From Thelephora terrestris (Eukaryota; Basidiomycota; Agaricomycetes; Thelephorales; Thelephoraceae): a DNA stretch of 64,000 nucleotides. The notes beneath the pieces are model-generated. The model saw nothing but the letters and a program-made list of their open reading frames with translations. It was not told the origin of the DNA and made no database searches. Below are positions 57,007 through 64,000 of this stretch, piece by piece (the first letter of the stretch is position 1; every line of letters starts with the position of its first letter). Location: NCBI GenBank assembly GCA_015956445.1, contig WIUZ02000001.1:248001-312000 (forward strand). The letters are read 5' to 3'. The translations under genes and the position numbers were made by a program.

Positions 57007-58782
57007 TCAACGAACGGGCGGCATTGCGTGGCGGACGAAATCTTCGTAGGCCATGGGGTTTGCCTGAATGTATGGCGCCATGATTTGAGCGTGCTTTCGC
57101 AGGTAAGAGCGGAAGGCGTCGCTTTTCCATCTTCCTTTGGCCTTCATGACGTCGAAGGGAACGCCTCGCAGGAGGTACTCGAGGGTGGAACCGACTCGTA
57201 TTCCGTGACCCGTTAGCTTCGGCAGGTTCTTGTCGGAGATGATCTTGTTGATCCGGGTGAGGAAGATGGCCCGCGTCATGGGTCTCATACTTTTCTGGTG
57301 CTTATGGGCGAAGAGGTGTCCGTTGGAAGGGGGATTGTTGACCCTTAGGTGGTTTTTCAAAGCGGACAGCGGATCGGAGGTCCCTTCTTGCCTCGCCCAA
57401 AAGATCTCCTCACCCTTCTCCTTGGCAGCCTTCGTCCATGGGATAAAGATGCTGGTCTGTTCGAGGAGGTTTCGGTCACGCTCGGTGATCTTGACGTCTG
57501 ACACTTTGACATGTCGAGATGACTTGAAGGCGTCGAGTCTGGGTACGGTAACTTCCCTGAGCCTCGCCGTACCCCAAAACGCTGTGGTAAGGCATGCTAG
57601 AATGGCGGCATCCTTCGGGTCACTGGGGACGAGGGCCTCACAGATATCCTCGAGGTACTTCAAGGTCCAGGGTTCTTTCTCCTTCCTTTTCGACTCCTGG
57701 GGTGTCAGTTTGTTGCCTGCTTCGAACAAAGTCTTTATTTCGATGTCGTTGACCTTCCACTCGACCCCATGTATGATGTGCCACGCTCGGACTCCGTATA
57801 CGTAGTTTTTGATCGCTCCTCCGCCATAGGTCCCGATGAGGAAAGCGATAAAGGAGGCGAGGACGTTCGGGTTGACGGGCGCGCGATGGTCTTCGCTGAT
57901 GTCCCTCAAGTCACAGAAGAAGTGGAAGGCGAATAAGCCGGTGCCATAGACGTTTCGGGTGCCAGGGGCGTACGCCTCCTCGAGAGCCTCCTTGACTCTT
58001 CGGAGGTCTTCATCGGGCAAGTTGGTAGGGGATCCGTTGTCGTCCAGAGTGATGCGGGAGTTGAGCGGGGTCCAGGTTTTCAACCGATCTCGTAGATCGC
58101 AATCTGGGCGTAGCGGGGAGGGCTTCAGGCGGGGAAGCTGGAGTTCATTGAACATGAGAGCCAGGGATTCAGGGTTGGTGGAAGTTGCTGCCTTGTGAAG
58201 AGCCTCAACCAGGCGAGGTCGTTTCTGCTGTTTCGTCAGGTTGTTCGTCGGCTTCGGCGTTGGCTCGCTGTCGCCGGAGACGTTCTGTTGCCGAAAGTCG
58301 TTCCTTGGGAGCTTCAGGAAGGCCTTGAGGAGAATCTCGTTCGTGGGATTGGGGGAGGGAGTCGAAGTCGACGAGGAAGTGTTTGACCGCTTCCGGGAGG
58401 TTGATCGGGGGAAGGAGGAGATGTCTGGGTGGGTAGATTCCTCGCGAGGGGCCGTCGGCTGGGTTGCTGGAGGTATGGACGTAACGTGTGACGAGGATTG
58501 CGTCGTGGCTTTCCAGAAGGTCATGAATCCGTCTGAAGACTCGGTTGGTTTCCGGGTTGCGACTTCTGCCGCTCCACCACCCTTCAACAACACCGGTGTT
58601 GTCCCCGTGAACTTTGATTCCTGGGAGAGGATAATGTTGGAGAATAGTGCAGACGAGAAGTTCCATGCCAATGGCTTCGGCCCAGCCAATGTCTCTTCCG
58701 GCCGTTTTCCAACCCGGTTGAAGCCTCCAAGCACGCCATTTGTTTCCGATGGTGATTCCGATGCCGATGGACGAGCTGGCAT
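57007..58782 (-). CDS. Ngaro element: tyrosine recombinase frame
   Basis: A part of the retrotransposon, 591 codons open. The C-terminal half has the phage-integrase-like recombinase fold with GHGIRVGSTLEYLLRG near its end. The N-terminal 200 residues are low-complexity and overlap the end of the reverse transcriptase frame. Confidence 0.82.
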   Translation of the reverse strand: MPARPSASESPSETNGVLGGFNRVGKRPEETLAGPKPLAWNFSSALFSNIILSQESKFTGTTPVLLKGGGAAEVATRKPTESSDGFMTFWKATTQSSSHVTSIPPATQPTAPREESTHPDISSFPRSTSRKRSNTSSSTSTPSPNPTNEILLKAFLKLPRNDFRQQNVSGDSEPTPKPTNNLTKQQKRPRLVEALHKAATSTNPESLALMFNELQLPRLKPSPLRPDCDLRDRLKTWTPLNSRITLDDNGSPTNLPDEDLRRVKEALEEAYAPGTRNVYGTGLFAFHFFCDLRDISEDHRAPVNPNVLASFIAFLIGTYGGGAIKNYVYGVRAWHIIHGVEWKVNDIEIKTLFEAGNKLTPQESKRKEKEPWTLKYLEDICEALVPSDPKDAAILACLTTAFWGTARLREVTVPRLDAFKSSRHVKVSDVKITERDRNLLEQTSIFIPWTKAAKEKGEEIFWARQEGTSDPLSALKNHLRVNNPPSNGHLFAHKHQKSMRPMTRAIFLTRINKIISDKNLPKLTGHGIRVGSTLEYLLRGVPFDVMKAKGRWKSDAFRSYLRKHAQIMAPYIQANPMAYEDFVRHAMPPVR

Positions 58783-60634
58783 CGGAGTATGCCTCGATGT
58801 CGAGTACTGATCTTTTGCCTGGGATTTCGCGATACAGTGAGGGGCGAGAGAGGAGGTTGAGCCACCACGTCAGGTCTTCGGTGAGATGTTTGGGTTGGTG
58901 TCGTGGGACAAAAGGACGATCGTGGAACGTGGCCATCATTTTTTCGAGGTTGGTCAAATATGCTCGACCGTGTGGCGCGATGTGGCATGCGTAGAGCAGT
59001 TTGCCGTAGAGTTTGCGGGTGTCTTCGAGGGTGTGGGTGGTTTGGCTTTTCCACTCGATGATGGCCTCGGTGTACTTTATTTTCTTAGATTCTGGTAGCG
59101 ACACCCGTTTCTCTCTCAGGTCCCAGGTTAGCCCAGCAAAAACTATGCTTGAGCTGAAGGGCATGTCCTTCGACAACTCCCAAGGCACGCCCAACGGCGT
59201 GGTGACCTCATCTATTTCTCTGAAGCCATATGGGTACACCGTTCCACCCTCTTCGTGATCTCGTATGCTTTGTAAGGGGAATGCCAGGTCCTCAGCGAAA
59301 TGTTCGGCGCCCATGTCAGCCCTGGTTTGTCCTTTGAACCAAATGCGTCCTCCGGATTGTTGCCTGCCGCCGTTGTCAATTGTGACACGGTGGTTGGTGT
59401 CTCGGTCTTTGTTGTATCGCGGGATTTCTTTCCGTGGAATTCTGATGAACAAGAAGTCATCTACCCATTTTAGAATTGGTCCTATTCCTCGAGCCCGCAG
59501 AATGTCCGCGAGAGCGTCACCAAACATTCCGAAGAGGCCTCCTGCTGTCGCACATCCAAACGAGTTGCTGGTGTTGAGTGCAAAGAGCGCCGGTGAGTTA
59601 GAAATGCGGACGACGACCCCTGCCCACTGGCTTTCGTGCAGAGGGATTATCCTATAGGCTTCAGCGATGTCCCGAGTGGCCGCCTGGGCGTTTGTGGGGA
59701 GGCTTTGGATCAGGGTGCACATGGTGCGGAAGGTTCCCCATGTGCACGGAAAGTCGTCTGAGGCGAGGCGAGAGTTGATTGAGGGTACGGGATGGTTTGT
59801 GTGGGGGTAGGATAGGTTCTGTATGAGGCGATATTTGCCCGGTTTCCCAGATTTTGGGATGAGGGACAGGGGGGAGGACTGGAAGGGACCTATTTCCCTT
59901 TCCAGTTCTTCTTGCGAGAAAGGGCCGATATATCGTCCTTTATTAAACTCGGTTTGTACAATGTCATTAAATGCTTCTGATAAGGCTTCCGTAGACTGTC
60001 TATTCAAGGGTGTGAAAGAATGAAAAATTGCGGGGATGCCCGCCATGGCGCCGTTCTTAATGAATGTGGGTATCTGTGGGTATCTCTGGAGAAGGTTTGT
60101 TGAAGCGAGAGCATAGTGCCACTGCTCAGGAACGAGCGGCGTGAGCGGAAGGCGCCTTCTCCGCACGAGGGCATCGTTGCGCGCCATGCGACGACTTACC
60201 ACATCCCGAGCATTCGTGGATGTGTCGCGAGAAGCGTTGCGTGCAGCCAACGGTTTGGTTCCAGTTCGTGCAGAGGATTCTTCCGGCTTTGTCGATGATG
60301 CGGCCCTCCTCGGTTCTGGAGCATCGAGTTTCCTCGGAATCGTTCCAAAGGTGGGTGGCTTGACACTGTCGGATCGAGTGTGACCCGCGCCCGAGACAGA
60401 CGGGGCATACGGAGCGGGTGGAGACCGCCTCCGTTTCTGGGCTATCTCGCCGAAACTTCTGTTTCGGGATTCGGTCTCTGGGGGACTTGGATCTCGAGGA
60501 TCTTTGTCTACCCCTGCCTCTGTCTCGTTGCGCGCTTCGACCCCTATCCCTGTGGCCACCCCACGATCCTGACACTTCTCTACTGGAGATGAGCGCCACC
60601 TGAAAGGTGGTGTCCCGCCATGAGTGTGCGCCAT
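58205..60634 (-). CDS. Ngaro element: reverse transcriptase/RNase H frame
   Basis: A part of the retrotransposon, 809 codons open. The reverse transcriptase core (LIPKSGKPGKYRLIQNLSYP, ILKWVDDFLFI) is followed by an RNase H segment (DIEAYSDASSSIGIGITIGN, then SNPADGPSR). Confidence 0.87.
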   Translation of the reverse strand: MAHTHGGTPPFRWRSSPVEKCQDRGVATGIGVEARNETEAGVDKDPRDPSPPETESRNRSFGEIAQKRRRSPPAPYAPSVSGAGHTRSDSVKPPTFGTIPRKLDAPEPRRAASSTKPEESSARTGTKPLAARNASRDTSTNARDVVSRRMARNDALVRRRRLPLTPLVPEQWHYALASTNLLQRYPQIPTFIKNGAMAGIPAIFHSFTPLNRQSTEALSEAFNDIVQTEFNKGRYIGPFSQEELEREIGPFQSSPLSLIPKSGKPGKYRLIQNLSYPHTNHPVPSINSRLASDDFPCTWGTFRTMCTLIQSLPTNAQAATRDIAEAYRIIPLHESQWAGVVVRISNSPALFALNTSNSFGCATAGGLFGMFGDALADILRARGIGPILKWVDDFLFIRIPRKEIPRYNKDRDTNHRVTIDNGGRQQSGGRIWFKGQTRADMGAEHFAEDLAFPLQSIRDHEEGGTVYPYGFREIDEVTTPLGVPWELSKDMPFSSSIVFAGLTWDLREKRVSLPESKKIKYTEAIIEWKSQTTHTLEDTRKLYGKLLYACHIAPHGRAYLTNLEKMMATFHDRPFVPRHQPKHLTEDLTWWLNLLSRPSLYREIPGKRSVLDIEAYSDASSSIGIGITIGNKWRAWRLQPGWKTAGRDIGWAEAIGMELLVCTILQHYPLPGIKVHGDNTGVVEGWWSGRSRNPETNRVFRRIHDLLESHDAILVTRYVHTSSNPADGPSRGIYPPRHLLLPPINLPEAVKHFLVDFDSLPQSHERDSPQGLPEAPKERLSATERLRRQRANAEADEQPDETAETTSPG

Positions 60635-60797
60635 TTAAGGGAAAGTGGGGGTTTGGGGCGTTGCATTGGGGGAGCAAGAGATGTGAGGGTGTCGCGTTGC
60701 GTTGCGATGCGTTGCGGGTTGGAGAAGAGTGTGGGAAGGACCGAGTGGAGGGGGGGAAAGATGCCATCGTTAGTGCGGGGTCCATGTCAGAGTGCAA
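60126..60797 (-). CDS. Ngaro element: zinc-knuckle frame
   Basis: A part of the retrotransposon overlapping the gag-like and reverse transcriptase frames. Cys/His motifs (CPVCLGRGSHSIRQC and CSGCGKSSHGAQRCP) resemble nucleocapsid-type knuckles. Confidence 0.6.
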   Translation of the reverse strand: MHSDMDPALTMASFPPSTRSFPHSSPTRNASQRNATPSHLLLPQCNAPNPHFPLNGAHSWRDTTFQVALISSREVSGSWGGHRDRGRSAQRDRGRGRQRSSRSKSPRDRIPKQKFRRDSPETEAVSTRSVCPVCLGRGSHSIRQCQATHLWNDSEETRCSRTEEGRIIDKAGRILCTNWNQTVGCTQRFSRHIHECSGCGKSSHGAQRCPRAEKAPSAHAARS

Positions 60798-61585
60798 AAT
60801 GCACTTGCCTGTTTTTGGAGTACCTCGTGATCGTGGTCCCTGATTTGGTTTTCAAGCGAAGCAAGAAGCTTCTCGTTGATCAAGCTGATATTGAATCGCA
60901 TCGCTCCGGGTTTTAAGGCCGCATGCCACTGCCGGCGGACCGTCGCGTGGTAGAGAATGAGGGCTCGTGAGTTCCGGCCTTGGGCCTTGAGGCTTTCAAG
61001 GTTTATGTAAAACTCGGCGAGGGCATGCAGGGTCTGGGGCGACCAGCCGTGTTGTAGCGCCAGGTTGATCAGGGTGTGTCTCGCCGTCATCAGTTGTTCC
61101 CAAGTGAGGTGTTCGTCAATGATTGCTCGTTTGGAGGGCTTGGCGTCGTTCACCAACTGCAGGGCCATGCCTGTTTCTGTGTCGAGGACACCGAGGGTAA
61201 CGGGGGCGGTGGGCATGGTCAGACTGGCCTCCTTGCACCCTTCTGTGGTGAAATACCAAAGATCGACGTATTCTTTGGCCTTGATCTTCTTGATCGCAAA
61301 TGCGAGAGGGGTGAGTGGGATCGTGTCGCCCACCATGACGTTGTTGTCGATGTCAGGGGAGGCGGTCGCATTTCTGGGGGGCTGATTGTCGGCTGGGGGG
61401 GGGGTAGGAGGGGGAATGGGAGGCGGCGGTTGAGGGTCTTCCAAGAGGTTTTGGAACGCATTGTTCCAGGTGGCTTGCATTCGAGCCGTGGCCTCTTCTT
61501 CTGAGCAGTTGAAGCGGTTTATGATAGCCTCTCTCATCTGGTCAAAACCTTCGCCGTTCCAGTTCATGGCTGCAGGTTCAGCCAT
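60770..61585 (-). CDS. Ngaro element: gag-like frame
   Basis: A part of the retrotransposon, 271 codons open, first frame after the A1 repeat. Helical, with a proline-rich hinge, no knuckle of its own. The gag-like role is inferred from position. Confidence 0.6.
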   Translation of the reverse strand: MAEPAAMNWNGEGFDQMREAIINRFNCSEEEATARMQATWNNAFQNLLEDPQPPPPIPPPTPPPADNQPPRNATASPDIDNNVMVGDTIPLTPLAFAIKKIKAKEYVDLWYFTTEGCKEASLTMPTAPVTLGVLDTETGMALQLVNDAKPSKRAIIDEHLTWEQLMTARHTLINLALQHGWSPQTLHALAEFYINLESLKAQGRNSRALILYHATVRRQWHAALKPGAMRFNISLINEKLLASLENQIRDHDHEVLQKQASAFCTLTWTPH

Positions 61586-61671
61586 GGTATTTTTTATCCT
61601 AATATGTGGTGTCTGAAAGAACGAGTGTAGCTGCTGCTTTGGTATGCGAGCGAAGTAAGAGGGAGAGAAAA

Positions 61672-61821
61672 GAAAAGAGAGAAGGGAAGAGCGAAGGTGA
61701 GACGGAGACGGAGGAGATGGCGGTGTCCTCTGAAGAGGGACACGTGCCGGATCACCTTCCGAGCCGCAAAGACAATACTCTCTTTGCTCCGATCATGCTT
61801 CCCTCCGCCGAGACCGGCAAT
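61672..61821 (-). repeat. Ngaro terminal repeat A1
   Basis: 150 bp, direct repeat of 56622-56771, at the start of the element in its coding direction. Confidence 0.9.
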
Positions 61822-62552
61822 ATATGGCTTGCACCGGATGCCAAAATGCCTCCATCCAGACGTGGCAGTTTTGGAGGTTTTATTGTGATGCAGTGTATAT
61901 CACCCAATATCCCAACATCATCCCCTACACTACCGCTGTGCCACATTGGGCTTACCTGAACTATACTGTGCGTACCACCTCGATACGGCAAGCGTGGAAT
62001 GAACCCTCACGCACCTCATTTTCTCGGCTCAGGTGGGAGGTACATTTGATCCCGTGCTTGCGAAGGCCGCGGGCGGTCCAGAGTCACTTTCACCAGTACC
62101 TCCGACCCTGTCAACCTCTGTGTCACCAGCTCACACCGACCCGCCTGCAACCACCCAGGGGAACGACAACGGGAACGGGGGGAAGAAATCATCGCATGTG
62201 GGTGCCATCGTCGGAGGTGTCATCGGTGGCTTGGCGGCTTTGGCTGTGATTGGCGCAACCTGGATGTTCCTCCGTAAACGTGCGGCGGCACACGGCGATG
62301 GAGATTATCCAGATTACACCAAGGTTTATCCTGGCGGTGTCTCCTCGTCCGAACATGCGCACGAAATACCGCCTTCACAACCGCGGCTCTACGTGAGGTT
62401 ACCTGTCATCCTGCCCACGCTCGCGTTCTGATCAACGGTTGCAGGACCCGTCGGATCCGTCGACCTACCCCAGCCACATTGACCACGTTTCGAGTGTACC
62501 TTACACTACCGTACCCCAAAGCGGCCGTTACAGCGGTGTCCCGGAACTGTAG

Positions 62553-63256
62553 ATAGTCGGGTGGAGTACCGCCCTCACCACGCCTTGGACAAATCCTCCG
62601 GTCTGGCGGTATAGTATACTTGTGTTGTATTTATGTACATCAAACCGGCCTGGCGTGGGTGTAATACTGCCTTCTGTAATAAATGACCACGCTCTCATGT
62701 ATTTATGTTCTGATGCTGATTTGATGCTGAGACTCGTAGATTCACCGTCGGTTGCCTTTGGTGCATACGTTAGGCACTCCTATCAAGACCATACCCAACG
62801 CTCGGTGGGTGTGCCCGTGACTGTAACAACAGACGAACGACGGCGTGCTGTAACCTGAATCTAGAGACCATAATGCGAGCCTTTGCGTCAGGAAACTGTG
62901 ACTTTGTCAATTGCGCCGCCTAGTCCGGAGTTCGCTACTTTCCATCATGCACCGATGACACCGCCGCGAACTTGAACGTTGAGACTTCGCTCGGACTGAA
63001 ATCAAGGCAAAACCTGAGTCGATCGCCTTCTTGCCGAACTACCGAGCTGGCCAGTTTGCTGATGTAACCATCACTGGACGTAGATTGGAATTGCAGGCTC
63101 ACACCGCAGGACAATCATTGACTTCCGAGGATGATAATTTGCACTTCGGTTGGACAAAGACAACAGACAACATGTAGGGACGCGATTCAACAAATGCCTC
63201 AACCACACGTGACTGGGCTACTACTAAACGACCTGTTGATCAAGAACAATGGCTTG
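62553..63256. other. intergenic, no gene; second arm of a 75-bp direct repeat
   Basis: The segment 62907-62981 (CAATTGCGCCGCCTAGTCCG then TTCCATCATGCACCGATGAC) repeats 55664-55738, probably a trace of the tandem duplication that made the membrane protein pair. Confidence 0.5.
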
Positions 63257-64000
63257 TCAATCGGGGTGTTTCGCAACAGCAACGCACCGTAAAATGCCTC
63301 TCTGAGCAGCCAAAGGTAACTTTTTCCCCACATCCTGATAGACATTGTCCAACAGTCTTCTTGTTCCGATAGGTGTTGCGAGGAGGATCTCCACGGTAAT
63401 CACAGATTGAAGTTGATGAGCGAGTATTTCGTCTATAGCAGACCACGGGATGAAGTCAAGGCGCGACAGGTCATCGGCAACTGTTTCCATTGTAAACTTC
63501 CGAATCGTGGGAGTCACCCGACACAATATGATAGGGATCCATTCGAAAGTTACCGGAATTTTTTCGGGTTGAGGTTTATGCGGAACGAGACCCTGGAACG
63601 TGAGCTCCTCGAGGTTATTGAATTGAGATATGAACTCTCCGGCGGCTTTGATGTGCAGGGTAAGGACTGTGTGACACGTGAAGTGAGGTAGTGGAGTCTT
63701 ACTGTCAACTCTTGTATGGGCCGCCGTAAGATGGCGAATCACTTGGATCCCGAACCTGAGCGCTCTCACACTTGGACCGTAGTGCCCTCCAAATCGTACA
63801 GGCGTTCGATCGATTAGAAGGGGGAACCGGACATCGAGGGATGTCAGGGAGGGGAGGGGGATGGGGTGATCGGCAAGAAACCGATAGATATTACTGTTCA
63901 ACCCAGCCAACGCGGACGGCCGCAAGGAAACGTGGGAGATCTTCGATTTGCGATGGGAAGGAGCGTCACCCCCCGCCTCGCCCACGTGTACGTGTCCTAG
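63257..64000 (-). CDS. F-box/LRR-like protein, 5' part off the window
   Basis: The frame is open from the right edge to the stop at 63257, so the start lies outside. Leucine-rich strands (LPSLTSLDVRFPLLI, NNLEELTFQGLV) and the tail RGILRCVAVAKHPD match the C-terminal half of the gene at 45709-44377, including SRLDFIPWSAIDEILA against SQLDAVPWSLIDGLLA. A stretch around 63690-63640 could be a short in-frame intron. It is probably another member of the F-box-like family. Confidence 0.7.
   Translation of the reverse strand, partial: LGHVHVGEAGGDAPSHRKSKISHVSLRPSALAGLNSNIYRFLADHPIPLPSLTSLDVRFPLLIDRTPVRFGGHYGPSVRALRFGIQVIRHLTAAHTRVDSKTPLPHFTCHTVLTLHIKAAGEFISQFNNLEELTFQGLVPHKPQPEKIPVTFEWIPIILCRVTPTIRKFTMETVADDLSRLDFIPWSAIDEILAHQLQSVITVEILLATPIGTRRLLDNVYQDVGKKLPLAAQRGILRCVAVAKHPD

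Larger units (their letters stand above)
56350..61821 (-). mobile_element. Ngaro-type tyrosine-recombinase retrotransposon (DIRS order), looks whole
   Basis: 5472 bp, with its coding frames on the minus strand. It has the split direct repeats typical of Ngaro: the 150-bp repeat at its start (61672-61821) recurs at 56622-56771, and a 149-bp repeat at 56772-56920 recurs at the other end (56350-56498). Each pair appears identical, so the insertion is young. Parts in order are a gag-like frame, a zinc-knuckle frame, reverse transcriptase/RNase H, and a tyrosine recombinase. The frames are long and open. There is no target duplication, as expected for recombinase-mediated insertion. It interrupts exon 4 of the second membrane protein gene. 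Confidence 0.9.
55870..62552 (+). pseudogene. membrane protein paralogue 2, interrupted by a retrotransposon
   Basis: Exons 55870-55980, 56062-56131 and 56184-56286, then exon 4 in two parts (56345-56349 and 61822-61967), then 62033-62392 and 62445-62552. The 5.47-kb Ngaro element sits inside exon 4. Without the insertion, the exon lengths total 903 nt, the same as paralogue 1, and every phase agrees. So the host gene was apparently sound when it was hit. Motifs match paralogue 1: GFGVCQPGWEW, CNCNTVMY, MACTGCQNASIQTWQFW, TAVPHWAYLNYT, the helix GAIVGGVIGGLAALAVIGAT and LRKRAAAHGDGDY. As it stands the gene should be null unless the element can be removed or spliced out. Confidence 0.85.

Noticed and set aside
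57230-57805. 191-codon plus-strand frame
   Set aside because: Antisense to the well-supported recombinase frame of the Ngaro element.
58241-58810. 189-codon plus-strand frame
   Set aside because: Antisense to the overlapping recombinase and reverse transcriptase frames.
61076-61504. 142-codon plus-strand frame rich in Gly
   Set aside because: Complement of the proline-rich part of the gag-like frame; no independent support.

Overview
The window is fungal nuclear DNA, most likely from a mushroom-forming basidiomycete (Agaricomycetes). The grounds are genes dense with 50-70 bp GT-AG introns, basidiomycete-type Tnp2 and Ngaro transposons, an expanded F-box family, and tandem single-pass membrane proteins of a kind I know from Agaricomycete genomes. 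I cannot name the species.

Layout. 1-1381: a divergent housekeeping pair, the rRNA dimethylase DIM1 (cut by the left edge) and a BolA2-like Fe-S protein. 1382-6640, 14061-18510 and 26400-32470: a mosaic of segmental duplications in which an F-box gene (minus strand, often decayed) is followed by a small, unrecognised protein with six CxxC knuckles (plus strand). Three copies of the pair are visible, at 2.7-6.2, 14.6-17.9 and 27.4-31.3 kb. Between the first two sits a 7.25-kb Tnp2-type DNA transposon (6807-14060) with perfect 34-bp inverted repeats, a spliced transposase gene, a companion gene, and an 840-bp foldback MITE inside the transposase's first intron. 18789-25187: a nest of three elements, namely a hairpin MITE split by a unit ending TGTCAG...CTGACA, which is in turn split by a second such unit. 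Both insertions carry 5-bp target duplications and each unit carries one intron-rich gene of unknown function.

33.5-51.0 kb is a conserved core: a small membrane protein, a mitochondrial PPR protein, a PMC1-type Ca2+-ATPase, a 14-exon mitochondrial 2-oxodicarboxylate carrier, SRP9, two F-box/LRR-like proteins and a Dal5-like MFS transporter. I could resolve complete exon-intron structures for most of these by reading the frames across splice sites.

51.4-64 kb returns to accessory sequence: an F-box pseudogene, two tandem paralogous membrane glycoproteins of identical coding length (300 aa), the second split by a whole-looking 5.47-kb Ngaro-type tyrosine-recombinase retrotransposon, and another F-box/LRR-like gene running off the right edge. 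Nothing here was tested by database search. All functions rest on motif recognition and on comparison of paralogues within the window.
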